Shown: piece after piece, positions 6,636-13,661 of the stretch
How the letters are laid out: each line of letters starts with the position of its first letter
Position numbering within the stretch: position 1 is the first letter of the stretch
Assembly: GCA_027451605.1 (NCBI GenBank)
Contig: DAIDJA010000008.1
Location: forward strand, 1 to 14,773
Origin: Acidimicrobiales bacterium
GTDB taxonomy: Bacteria > Actinomycetota > Acidimicrobiia > Acidimicrobiales > JABEUL01
Length of the DNA: 14,773 nt
Direction of reading: 5' to 3'
Position numbers and translations under genes: made by a program
Notes under the pieces: generated by a model
Seen by the model: the letters and a program-made list of their open reading frames with translations, nothing else
Database searches by the model: none
What the model was told of the DNA's origin: nothing

Positions 6636-8288
6636 TCAACACCATCGGTTGGCTGGAATGTTTTGACAAACGTTTAAGTTATTTGTAACCGCAGCAATAA
6701 TGGGCTTAACGGTTGTTTGGCTAAACTTAGATTCGACAATTTGTGAAATAGACGAACTGTCTAAACCGTTAATGTTTTGTCCCAGGGCAGTTCCGAAAAG
6801 CTTTAGTTTTGCCGCTGTGATATTTAGAGTTTCAGGCGAACAGTTATAATTTGAAATACAGCTCAAGATAAGTCCGTCATTAGAAAATAAGTTGACATTT
6901 GATATGTTGCAAAGGTTTTCCAGTTCATGTCCGTCTAAATAGTTACTTTTAATGCAAATGCGGTTATTAGGTAACCCTGCTCCCAGATCTTCTATCGGGA
7001 TAATATTCATAAAAGGATTTTGGGTTAGATCAACTTTGTTATCGGAAATATAAATGTCATTTGATTTCAAAATGCAATCAGCGTTAGCTATATTAACTGA
7101 ATCTGTACATAAGTTACTCGTTGCCGGAACCAAAATATCTGCGGTAACAGTAGCCCATGAATCAGTCTGTTTGAAAGAATTGTCTATTATATTAAATCCT
7201 TCGCTCCCTAAAACAGATATGCCGACTCCATAAGGAAGATTTGGAAATTCACCGGCTAAATTAAAATCATCATATAAGTTTTGATTGAAATTTTGATTAT
7301 AGTTTGTGACAGAAGTACCCGTATATGGTTGTAAGAAGGTAAATGAGTTATCGCCAATCTGAGTACAGCCACTGTTTTGAGTAACCTTAACCCCAGTTTT
7401 TTTACTTGAGATACAGTAGTTTTTGTTATTTAATTTGCCGTTGACATCAAACGTATCAATTCCGCTGAAGTTGTTTAAAAATGTAGAATTATTTATGGTG
7501 AAATTACCGTTGACATTTTTTAAAATTATGCCGGAGAAAGAATTCAAAAACTGAAGGTCATCTACGCTGAGATGGCATCTGGTGCAGTTTGATAGGTTTA
7601 GTCCCGAAGCGGCAAAGTTACTAAGTACCGATCCTTTTACCTTGAGATCTACATTCCCCTGTACATTAATGCCAAAATTTGATAATGGTTCCGGTTGTTG
7701 CTTAACTCCTGTTAAGAAGTTGCTTGTCAGATTAACGTCGGTAATGTTTGTATATATGGGGGTAGAAGCTTGTCTTAAATTTGTTATTTCAATTTGTGCC
7801 CCCGATTGAGCCGAATTTGATCCGGAAAAATTACAGACTGTCAGGTTTTCAATGCTGACCCCTGTCGATTCTATGACAACTCCATTTTGGTTTTGCAAGT
7901 TTTGACTTTGAGCTTGGGTTTGATAGCAGGGATTGGAGCCCGGTTTTGGAGTCAATTGATATGCGCCGATTATTACTGAATTTTCATTTAGCCCCACAAG
8001 ATGGAGATTTGGTTTGTTTATTACAATTTGATTTGACGGAGTGCCTTCAGTATAGTAGCCAGGTGCGATGATAATATAGTCACCGGGCGAGGCCGCATTT
8101 ATGGCTGCTTGAATATTATTGAAATTTGAGTTGAAGCCGTCATAGTCGCCGACAAGTAGAACAGTACCCCGTGGACGGACAATAGTGGGATGATTCTTGA
8201 TGTCTCGGGCAGTAATTGCGACCGCAACTACGATAAATATTAACAATAATAATGAAAGAAATAATACTCGACGAGAAACTTTATGCAT
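6636..8288 (-). CDS. Membrane-anchored right-handed beta-helix protein, Cys- and Asn-rich
   Basis: A 550-residue protein with a basic start (HKVSRR) and one hydrophobic helix at residues 8-27, acting as signal anchor or uncleaved signal, with the rest outside the membrane. The segment IQAAINAASPGDYIIIAPGYY (59-79) is the typical entry to a pectate-lyase-like right-handed beta-helix. It is followed by irregular coils rich in Asn (VVIESTGVSIENLTVCNFSG, NLTSNFLTGV, NNSTFLNNFSGI, DISDNKVDL types). I count 14 cysteines, including CTRC and a C-terminal Cys, unusual for a bacterial surface protein and suggestive of disulfides. I see no catalytic set of a known polysaccharide lyase. It is more likely a surface carbohydrate-binding or structural protein. 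It follows the cyclophilin gene after 76 bases that contain two hairpins, and is probably in the same transcript. Confidence 0.75.
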   Translation of the reverse strand: MHKVSRRVLFLSLLLLIFIVVAVAITARDIKNHPTIVRPRGTVLLVGDYDGFNSNFNNIQAAINAASPGDYIIIAPGYYTEGTPSNQIVINKPNLHLVGLNENSVIIGAYQLTPKPGSNPCYQTQAQSQNLQNQNGVVIESTGVSIENLTVCNFSGSNSAQSGAQIEITNLRQASTPIYTNITDVNLTSNFLTGVKQQPEPLSNFGINVQGNVDLKVKGSVLSNFAASGLNLSNCTRCHLSVDDLQFLNSFSGIILKNVNGNFTINNSTFLNNFSGIDTFDVNGKLNNKNYCISSKKTGVKVTQNSGCTQIGDNSFTFLQPYTGTSVTNYNQNFNQNLYDDFNLAGEFPNLPYGVGISVLGSEGFNIIDNSFKQTDSWATVTADILVPATSNLCTDSVNIANADCILKSNDIYISDNKVDLTQNPFMNIIPIEDLGAGLPNNRICIKSNYLDGHELENLCNISNVNLFSNDGLILSCISNYNCSPETLNITAAKLKLFGTALGQNINGLDSSSISQIVESKFSQTTVKPIIAAVTNNLNVCQNIPANRWC

Positions 8289-8308
8289 ATTTACTAATGA
8301 TTTAATGA

Positions 8309-8340
8309 CCTCAAATGTTGAGGACGCAGACTTTCGTCTG
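8309..8340 (-). promoter_or_regulatory. Two hairpins between the cyclophilin and beta-helix genes
   Basis: On the minus strand CAGAC-GAAA-GTCTG (8340 to 8327) forms a stem with a stable GNRA tetraloop, followed by CCTCAA-CAT-TTGAGG (8323 to 8309). They fill most of the 76-base gap between the two genes. No U-run follows either stem, so they look more like mRNA processing, stability or attenuation structures than intrinsic terminators. Confidence 0.45.
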
Positions 8341-8364
8341 AACTACAAAATCCAGTTAGGAAAA

Positions 8365-8901
8365 CTATTCAAAATTAGGTAATTCTTGGATTTCAATTGA
8401 TTCAATCGAGTGAATAACCTTGGGTTGTGTCGCACCTGAGCGGCCGTCTGCTGATACTCCGTCTAAAGCTATATGGAAAACACTTTCCATCCCGCCTATC
8501 ACTTTGCCAAAAATTGTGTATTTTGGTGGAAGTGATTCTCCATGCGGACCTACTACGATAAAAAATTGACTCCCCCCGGAATCCGGGGCTCCTGTATTTG
8601 CCATTGCAAGCGTACCGATTTCGTACATATTGTTTGCCGGAAATTCGTCGGGAATCACATATCCGGGTCCGCCTCGTCCTGTACCCGTAGGATCTCCACC
8701 TTGCACTACGAAATCAGTTATAACTCTATGAAAAATAGTGCCGTCATAGAAACCTTCCTTTGCTAAAAATACAAAGCTATTTACGGTATAGGGAGCAAGT
8801 TCCGGATAAAGTTCAATTATAACTTCACCTACATCAGTTTTCATAACTGCGGTATATTTAGTGTTCGAATCTAATTGGAGGGGTGGCATAGAATCATACA
8901 T
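8365..8901 (-). CDS. Cyclophilin-type peptidyl-prolyl cis-trans isomerase
   Basis: A 178-residue cyclophilin without signal peptide, so probably cytoplasmic, catalysing proline isomerisation in protein folding. The core motifs are intact: TVNSFVFLAKEGFYDGTIFHRVI with the catalytic Arg in FHR, FVVQGGDPTGTGRGGPGY, TLAMANTGAPDSGGSQFFI, and FGKVIGGMESV. The N-terminal 15 residues precede the first strand (YTAVMKTDVGEVIIEL). CCCGGAG lies about 9 bases before the ATG, which supports the start. A 17-bp palindrome lies 32-48 bases upstream. TTTACT and TATAAA with 16 bases between them form a possible promoter. The beta-helix gene follows on the same strand; a cyclophilin next to an exported protein may be coincidence. 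Confidence 0.93.
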   Translation of the reverse strand: MYDSMPPLQLDSNTKYTAVMKTDVGEVIIELYPELAPYTVNSFVFLAKEGFYDGTIFHRVITDFVVQGGDPTGTGRGGPGYVIPDEFPANNMYEIGTLAMANTGAPDSGGSQFFIVVGPHGESLPPKYTIFGKVIGGMESVFHIALDGVSADGRSGATQPKVIHSIESIEIQELPNFE

Positions 8902-9518
8902 GTTTTAGTACTCCGGGTTTATATCCTTTGATCAATTTTAGTAAAATTGCTTGGAAATCTGTTGATTAAGAACAAAATAAAATTTTATATTGTGATTCCA
9001 ATTAGATAGTGATTGATGGTTGTGAAATTTTGCCTAAGTATTTATTCTTTAAAGGGTAGTCACGTGAGACACGGTTGCGAGTCGATCAAATGGACATTCA
9101 AATAGAAATTGAAGCAGTAAACATGGGTTAGCTCACCGTAAGTCAGTCGGCAAGCTTTGTTAAATAGACATGCATAATGGCATGACAGGTATTGACAAAA
9201 AAATTAATTTCTAAGACGGTTTAAATTGTTACGAGCAATGGGAAGTGGCGTGGGAGCTGGTGACAAATTATCTTTCCATCGAAGATCCGACCCAAGATGA
9301 AAAGTTATTTTTCTCAATAAATGTGATTGTTTTAATTTATGAAGCTTCAGCTATAAAACCCAAGTGATATTTCAAACCTTATACGATAAATCAGATTTAT
9401 TTGCATATGATTCATTGTAGCTACCTTTAATTGGCAAGTTTGGTAAAGTATTTTGATGTCGAAAATTTAATTACGTTTTCCGATAGATCTTAGATTAAGA
9501 AAATAGGAGTGTTGCATA
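8902..9518. other. 617-bp spacer between cyclophilin and acs
   Basis: No confident gene. The spacer holds a palindrome at 8933-8949, an 8-bp palindrome TCACGTGA (9060-9067), a CATGC-N6-GCATG repeat (9169-9184), and a TTGACA (9192-9197) without a matching -10. An open frame from GTG 9245 to TGA 9365-9367 encodes 40 residues (for example LVTNYLSIEDPTQDEKLFF) and remains open upstream to a TAA just before 9214. It has no ribosome binding site and could be a gene remnant. No tRNA-like T-loop is seen. This is by far the longest gene-free stretch in an otherwise compact window and probably carries acs control sites. Confidence 0.5.
8933..8949. promoter_or_regulatory. 17-bp palindrome upstream of the cyclophilin gene
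   Basis: CAATTTTA-G-TAAAATTG has perfect 8-bp arms around one base. It lies 32-48 bases before the cyclophilin ATG and overlaps the TTTACT that could serve as its -35 on the minus strand. It may be an operator, or simply a symmetric AT-rich promoter element. Confidence 0.35.
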
Positions 9519-11492
9519 ATGACTGATTCTCATGATTCGAATCCCGCAATCGAAAACTACTTATTGGAGGAGAGAAAGTTTGAACCTTCAACTGACTTTA
9601 AAGCAAATGCGCTTGTAAGCACCGCAAACATCTATGAAGATGCCGAAACCGATTATTTGGAGTTTTGGGCCTCTAAAGCAAGAGAGCTGGATTGGGTTAA
9701 ACCTTTTGATAAGGTTCTTGAGTGGAATCCCCCATTTGCAAAGTGGTTCTTAAACGGGACATTAAACGCAAGTTACAACTGTTTGGATCGACATGTAGCT
9801 GCAGGACTGAAGGATCGAGTTGCTTATTATTTCGAGGGCGAACCGGGTGACTCCAAGTCGATCACTTATGGTGAACTTTTAACGGAAGTCGAGAAGTTTG
9901 CCACAGTGTTGAAAAGTCTCGGAGTTAAAAGAGGAGATATAGTAGCTATTTATATGCCGATGATTCTCGAACTTCCGATCGCTATGCTTGCATGTGCAAG
10001 AATAGGGGCGGCTCATTCGGTTGTGTTTGGAGGCTTCTCTTCTAATGCGTTGAGTGACAGAATTAATGATGCAGAGTCAAAAGTTGTTATTACAGCAGAC
10101 GGAGGAAATCGCCGCGGAGTCGTTATACCCCTCAAGGACAATGTTGACGAAGCTCTTAAGTCTTCTCCGGTTGTTGAATCTGTGGTAGTTGTAAAGCGTA
10201 TAGGTGATAAACATCAGATAACAATGGAAAAGAATCGAGATTATTGGTATCACGAACTGATGGATAAGGTAACAGACGCTACTGGACCGGTTGAGGTCGA
10301 TTCTGAAAACTTACTTTATCTGCTTTATACATCAGGTACCACGGCAAAACCAAAAGGAATTATGCATACCACCGGCGGCTATTTGACTCAAGTGGCGTAT
10401 ACCCATAAAATTGTCTTTGATCTTCATCCAAATGAAGATATATATTGGTGTGCGGCTGATATAGGATGGGTAACAGGACACAGCTACATAGTTTATGGTC
10501 CGCTTGCAAATGGAGCTACGTCAATTATTTATGAAGGGACTCCTGATTTTCCGGATAAGGATCGGTGGTGGTCGATTATCGAAAAATATAAGGTTTCCAT
10601 TTTATATGCGGCACCAACTGCAATTAGAACCTTTATGAAATGGGGAACGGACTATCTTAAAAGACATGATCTGTCCTCATTAAGACTTTTAGGATCAGTC
10701 GGTGAACCGATTAATCCGGAGGCTTGGATGTGGTATCGTGAAAATGTCGGTTTGGAAAAGTGTCCTATCGTAGATACTTGGTGGCAAACAGAAACCGGCG
10801 CTATTATGATAACCCCTCTGCCGGGAGTAACGACAACTAAGCCCGGTTCGGCTACCTTTCCCTTTCCGGGTATTCGCGCGGAAATAGTTGACGAACAGGG
10901 TCAAAAAGTTGAATTAGGAGGTGGATATTTGACTCTTAACAGACCATGGCCATCAATGCTTCGCGGAATATATAAAGATCCGGAGAGATATCAGCAGACT
11001 TATTGGTCGAAATATAATGAAAAGTATTTTGTCGGTGACGGCGCAAAGATAGATGAAGACGGATACTTATGGCTTTTGGGTCGAATTGATGACGTAATGA
11101 ATGTCTCCGGGCACAGGGTATCAACTACTGAAGTAGAGTCGGCACTCGTGGATCATCCCAGCGTTGCCGAAGCCGCAGTGGTAGGCGCAAACGATGCTAC
11201 TACAGGACAGGCCATTATGGCATTTGTAACTCTAAAATCGGGTGAATTGGGTACTCCTGAAAAAGGTGAAGAACTGAGAAATCATGTTTCCACAAAGATC
11301 GGTGCGATTGCCAAACCTAAGATGATAATCTTTACTGATGATCTTCCTAAAACCCGAAGCGGTAAAATTATGCGAAGATTACTCCGAGACGTTGCCGAAG
11401 GAAGAAATTTGGGTGATACGACCACTCTTACCGATCCGTCTGTCGTGGAAGAGATTAAAAGAAAGGCAGCGGCAAATGTTACGGAAGACTAA
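9519..11492 (+). CDS. acs: Acetyl-CoA synthetase (AMP-forming)
   Basis: A full-length 657-residue Acs, converting acetate, ATP and CoA to acetyl-CoA, AMP and pyrophosphate in the cytoplasm. The N-terminal domain carries [14 protein letters not shown] (46-59), [21 protein letters not shown] (91-111, start of the ACS fold) and the ATP loop [11 protein letters not shown] (270-280), where the usual G before KPKG is Ala. DTWWQTETG (419-427) holds the Trp that sizes the acetate pocket. [19 protein letters not shown] (516-534) contains the hinge Asp, and [10 protein letters not shown] (611-620) holds Lys616, the lysine whose acetylation silences Acs in other bacteria. AGGAG lies 9 bases before the ATG. 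The gene stands alone behind a 617-bp spacer and is convergent with msrB (5 bases apart, no terminator). With the thiolase it points to acetate or fatty-acid use. Confidence 0.96.
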   Translation: MTDSHDSNPAIENYLLEERKFEPSTDFKANALVSTANIYEDAETDYLEFWASKARELDWVKPFDKVLEWNPPFAKWFLNGTLNASYNCLDRHVAAGLKDRVAYYFEGEPGDSKSITYGELLTEVEKFATVLKSLGVKRGDIVAIYMPMILELPIAMLACARIGAAHSVVFGGFSSNALSDRINDAESKVVITADGGNRRGVVIPLKDNVDEALKSSPVVESVVVVKRIGDKHQITMEKNRDYWYHELMDKVTDATGPVEVDSENLLYLLYTSGTTAKPKGIMHTTGGYLTQVAYTHKIVFDLHPNEDIYWCAADIGWVTGHSYIVYGPLANGATSIIYEGTPDFPDKDRWWSIIEKYKVSILYAAPTAIRTFMKWGTDYLKRHDLSSLRLLGSVGEPINPEAWMWYRENVGLEKCPIVDTWWQTETGAIMITPLPGVTTTKPGSATFPFPGIRAEIVDEQGQKVELGGGYLTLNRPWPSMLRGIYKDPERYQQTYWSKYNEKYFVGDGAKIDEDGYLWLLGRIDDVMNVSGHRVSTTEVESALVDHPSVAEAAVVGANDATTGQAIMAFVTLKSGELGTPEKGEELRNHVSTKIGAIAKPKMIIFTDDLPKTRSGKIMRRLLRDVAEGRNLGDTTTLTDPSVVEEIKRKAAANVTED

Positions 11493-11497
11493 TTTAT

Positions 11498-11896
11498 TTA
11501 GGATTCTGTAACTTCTATCGAAAGTGAATTAACACAATATCTTAGGCCTGTTGGGTTTGGACCGTCATTAAAAAGGTGCCCAAGGTGACCACCGCAATTT
11601 GCGCATAATATTTCTGTTCGTACCATAAAGTGAGATTTGTCAATCTCAGTCTTAATTGCACCGCTGTCAATAGCCTCATAAAAGCTTGGCCAGCCGGATC
11701 CCGAATCAAATTTCGTTGACGAATCGAAAAGCTTCTTTCCGCAATTGGCACAGACAAACTTTCCGTTTCCGTGATAGTCGAGATATTTGCCACTAAACGG
11801 AGGCTCGGTAGCTTTTTCAAATAAAACCTTTTTCTGTTTTTCGCTCAGATTGCTGTTGAGAACATTTTGACTTGAAGTTTTATCTGAATCAGTCAT
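11498..11896 (-). CDS. msrB: Peptide-methionine (R)-S-oxide reductase
   Basis: A 132-residue MsrB, which reduces R-methionine sulfoxide in proteins. CANC (49-52) and [12 protein letters not shown] (98-109) form the structural zinc site with Cys49, Cys52, Cys98 and Cys101. SGSGWPSF (65-72) and RYCVNSLSI (119-127) are the active-site motifs, with Cys121 as the catalytic cysteine. About 20 N-terminal residues are polar and unconserved; there is no signal peptide, so it is cytoplasmic. GGAGGT lies about 7 bases before the ATG. It sits 78 bases downstream of the yceI-like gene on the same strand and may be transcribed with it. Methionine sulfoxide reductases belong to the SigR/SigH regulon in other Actinobacteria, which fits the adjacent sigma factor. 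Confidence 0.95.
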   Translation of the reverse strand: MTDSDKTSSQNVLNSNLSEKQKKVLFEKATEPPFSGKYLDYHGNGKFVCANCGKKLFDSSTKFDSGSGWPSFYEAIDSGAIKTEIDKSHFMVRTEILCANCGGHLGHLFNDGPNPTGLRYCVNSLSIEVTES

Positions 11897-11974
11897 TTAC
11901 CTTACCTCCGAAATAGGTTCAATTATTATTTCCAAAGTTTAATTAGAACATTGATTGTTGAAGGGTATTGATAT

Positions 11975-12529
11975 CTACTCCTCGAGTTGGGCCTCAACAT
12001 CGATTTCAATTTTTACTGTTTTGCCGACCATAAGTCCTCCGGTTTCAAGTACGGTGTTCCAGCTTACTCCGAAGTCTTCACGGTTTATCTCTGTCGTGGC
12101 TGAAAACCCCAATACAGTTTTACCGTATGGGTTTTTCTCAGTTCCCAAATACTCCACATCTAAGACAACCGGCAAGGTGTTTCCCCTAATTGTCAGATCA
12201 CCAAACAATTTACCTTCGTTTCCTCCGGATATTTCCAGTTTTGTGGAGACAAATGTAATGACTTTATTTGACTCTGCTTCGAAGAAATCCGCTGATTTTA
12301 GGTGTCCATCTCTTTGTTCGTTGCCGGTATCTACACTGTCGGCAACTATGTTTACGTCAACCTTTGAATCTTCAAGAGTTTCGGCGATGTCAAGCGTTCC
12401 ATCAAAGTCATTAAAACGACCTCTGACCTTTGCGGCAACCATGTGTCTTATAACAAAACTCACTGAAGAGTGAACTTTATCAATCGTATATTTCCCCGCC
12501 TTTATATTTAGCGTTGAACTTTCTGTCAT
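11975..12529 (-). CDS. YceI-family lipid-binding-like protein
   Basis: A YceI/lipocalin-like beta-barrel protein; family members bind polyisoprenoid or similar lipids. With the start chosen here it has 184 residues. Visible are the opening AGKYTIDKVHSSVSFVIRHM, the VRGRFNDFDGTLDI strand, RDGHLKSADFF, the LFGDLTIRGNTLPV pair, and the closing GFSATTEINREDFGVSW. No signal peptide is present, so it is likely cytoplasmic, as many actinobacterial members are. The start at 12529 is preceded by AAAGGAG at 7 bases. The frame also runs open to an ATG at 12592, giving 21 more unconserved residues. That ATG coincides with the transcription start expected from the SigR-like promoter, so a longer leaderless form cannot be excluded. 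The location opposite sigR suggests a stress role. Confidence 0.88.
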   Translation of the reverse strand: MTESSTLNIKAGKYTIDKVHSSVSFVIRHMVAAKVRGRFNDFDGTLDIAETLEDSKVDVNIVADSVDTGNEQRDGHLKSADFFEAESNKVITFVSTKLEISGGNEGKLFGDLTIRGNTLPVVLDVEYLGTEKNPYGKTVLGFSATTEINREDFGVSWNTVLETGGLMVGKTVKIEIDVEAQLEE

Positions 12530-12598
12530 AATACTCCTTTCAAGGGTAAGTTGTTGTGTAATTGCTAAGGTTGTTTCCTTATCACCTTCCATATAATC

Positions 12599-12623
12599 AA
12601 CAAATTTGACTTTAATTTATTCC
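12599..12623 (-). promoter_or_regulatory. Candidate SigR/SigH-type promoter for yceI-msrB
   Basis: On the minus strand GGAATA (12623 to 12618) and GTT (12601 to 12599, followed by G) are separated by 16 bases, i.e. GGAAT-N17-GTT. Streptomyces SigR promoters are known as GGAAT-N18-GTT and mycobacterial SigH ones as GGAAYA with a similar gap, so this is one base short of the commonest spacing. It drives toward yceI and msrB and away from the sigR-like gene. Transcription would start near 12592. Confidence 0.42.
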
Positions 12624-12636
12624 AAAATTAGTCAAA
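12605..12636. repeat. Inverted repeat in the yceI/sigR divergent spacer
   Basis: TTTGACT (12605-12611) and AGTCAAA (12630-12636) are perfect arms, with partly matching AATTT and AAATT inside. Each arm reads TTGACT, a -35-like hexamer, on its own outward strand. The repeat overlaps the -35 element of the candidate SigR-type promoter, so a bound regulator could affect it. Confidence 0.4.
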
Positions 12637-12689
12637 ATTAAAATTTACATAAATTTAGCGTTATTGAAACATAAACGGAGAATTTGAAT

Positions 12690-12695
12690 TACGCT
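12690..12695 (+). promoter_or_regulatory. Candidate -10 element for leaderless sigR
   Basis: TACGCT fits the TANNNT form of actinobacterial -10 elements and ends 7 bases before the GTG at 12703, placing transcription start on or next to the start codon. The only Shine-Dalgarno-like sequence (ACGGAG, 12675-12680) is 22 bases from the GTG, too far to serve it. A TTGAAA (12664-12669) is present but 20 bases from the -10. Confidence 0.35.
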
Positions 12696-12702
12696 AATAT
12701 AT

Positions 12703-13305
12703 GTGGCTGAAAAGGAAAAGTTTGTAGATGATTCAATGGAGTATATGCCGCAGCTTTATTCTGCTGCATTGCGCATGACTCGAAATGCTCAAGACGCCGA
12801 GGATTTAGTACAGGAGACCTATCTGAAAGCTTATCGCGCTTACGAAAACTTTGAAGCCGGAACAAATCTTAAGGCCTGGCTCTATAGAATTCTGACAAAC
12901 ACTTATATTAATATTTATCGGTCAAAACAGCGCAGACCCGAAGAATCTGAATTAGATGAGGTCGAAGAATTATATCTTTATCGAAAATGGGGTAGTAGTC
13001 AAAACGAGATGGGAAGAAGTGCCGAAGAGGTGGTACTTAATTCATTAACCGATACTGAAGTCAAGTCGGCCATCGAAGCACTGCCCGAGCAATTTAGAAT
13101 CGCGGTTTTGCTTGCCGATGTGGAAGGATTTTCATATCAGGAAATTGCTGAAATTTTATCCGTACCATCCGGTACAGTCATGAGTAGAATTCATAGAGGA
13201 AGGAAACTTTTACAGAAGTATCTTCATGAATATGCCGTTAGACAAGGACTGGTCAGGGATGACACGATGACATTAAGTGCCAATTTGACAGAAGGAGGTA
13301 GTTGA
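12703..13305 (+). CDS. sigR: ECF sigma factor of the SigR/SigH (thiol stress) group
   Basis: A 200-residue group IV sigma factor that directs RNA polymerase to stress promoters. Region 2 spans about 12-78: [20 protein letters not shown] and [20 protein letters not shown] are nearly the pattern of mycobacterial SigH and Streptomyces SigR. Region 4 spans about 121-175: [20 protein letters not shown], then [20 protein letters not shown], the HTH that reads the -35 element. An acidic linker (80-120) joins them. The C-terminal 25 residues are variable. The start is GTG at 12703, the only good start after an in-frame TGA at 12685-12687. The next gene is its likely anti-sigma factor, 1 base after the stop, and the pair must be co-transcribed. 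yceI and msrB diverge from it. Confidence 0.92.
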   Translation: MAEKEKFVDDSMEYMPQLYSAALRMTRNAQDAEDLVQETYLKAYRAYENFEAGTNLKAWLYRILTNTYINIYRSKQRRPEESELDEVEELYLYRKWGSSQNEMGRSAEEVVLNSLTDTEVKSAIEALPEQFRIAVLLADVEGFSYQEIAEILSVPSGTVMSRIHRGRKLLQKYLHEYAVRQGLVRDDTMTLSANLTEGGS

Positions 13306-13306
13306 A

Positions 13307-13558
13307 ATGGAAGACAATAAGCCTCAGAGAAACGAGTGTGAGGAGGCAATCCATAAAATCTACCATTTTATGGACGGACTGCTGGATGAAGATAGAAGAA
13401 ATTTGATAGCAAAGCATTTGGATGACTGCAAACCATGTGGTAAGGCATTTGAATTTGAACACGAAATTAGGAAAGTAATAGCTGACAAGTGTAAAGATAA
13501 AGTCCCTGAATCTTTGCGAGAAAAAATTGCCGAAGCAATCAAGCACGATCATAAGTGA
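13307..13558 (+). CDS. rsrA: Zinc-binding redox anti-sigma factor, RsrA/RshA type
   Basis: An 83-residue ZAS-family anti-sigma factor that binds and silences the sigma factor encoded just upstream, and releases it when thiols are oxidised to disulfides. The zinc ligands Cys11, His37, Cys41 and Cys44 (HLDDCKPC) stand at the same positions as known for Streptomyces RsrA. In that protein oxidation forms a disulfide involving Cys11 and a CxxC cysteine and ejects zinc. A further Cys62 stands where RsrA has a dispensable Cys pair. VPESLREKIAEAI (67-79) is the usual C-terminal helix. GGAGG lies about 7-10 bases before the ATG, and the gene starts one base after the sigR stop, so translation is probably coupled. 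Together with msrB it indicates a thiol-disulfide stress response. Confidence 0.92.
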   Translation: MEDNKPQRNECEEAIHKIYHFMDGLLDEDRRNLIAKHLDDCKPCGKAFEFEHEIRKVIADKCKDKVPESLREKIAEAIKHDHK

Positions 13559-13595
13559 AATTATATTTTTAACGGGCTAAAATATATAAAATTAC

Positions 13596-13601
13596 TAATT
13601 T
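13596..13601 (+). promoter_or_regulatory. Candidate -10 element for leaderless transcript at 13608
   Basis: TAATTT is a TANNNT element that ends exactly 6 bases before GTG at 13608, the spacing of a leaderless start. No Shine-Dalgarno sequence precedes that GTG. Support for the GTG frame as the true 5' end of the metalloprotease gene comes partly from this placement. Confidence 0.3.
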
Positions 13602-13607
13602 CCGATA

Positions 13608-13661
13608 GTGAAAAAGGTAGCCGTATTTAAGGGCAATCCTTTCTTCAAGCAAAAATTTTGA
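13608..13661 (+). CDS. 17-codon frame upstream of the metalloprotease, probable N-terminal piece
   Basis: GTG at 13608 opens a frame of 17 codons (MKKVAVFKGNPFFKQKF) ending at TGA 13659-13661. This TGA overlaps the in-frame TTG (13658-13660) of the metalloprotease. DUF2342 proteins commonly begin with a short Gly/Asn-Pro-Phe segment, as I recall the family, and GNPFF here fits. Moving back one base inside AAAAATTTT (13651-13659) would join it to the body as KQK-ILTDILNSQQ. Options are a sequencing error or natural deletion of one A, a programmed -1 shift, or a tiny leader peptide with coupled restart. Confidence 0.4.
   Translation: MKKVAVFKGNPFFKQKF

Noticed and set aside
5038..8901. Bundle protein, RodZ-like protein, beta-helix protein and cyclophilin as a single new surface system
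   Set aside because: The genes are on alternating strands with a convergent junction between them and share no motif or regulatory site, so nothing in the sequence ties them together.
8971..8999. GGAATC followed by GTT on the minus strand upstream of the cyclophilin gene, as a second SigR-type promoter
   Set aside because: The gap is 20 bases after GGAATC, too long for SigR/SigH promoters.
9192..9220. TTGACA as a housekeeping promoter for acs
   Set aside because: No -10 element lies at 16-18 bases, and it is over 300 bases from the acs start.
11542..11820. 92-codon minus-strand open frame overlapping msrB
   Set aside because: It is another frame of the same strand inside msrB, where the zinc and catalytic motifs prove the msrB frame.
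11955..12473. 172-codon plus-strand open frame
   Set aside because: It is the antisense shadow of the YceI gene, whose protein motifs are clear. The plus-strand translation is Ser/Thr/Pro/Val rich without any motif.
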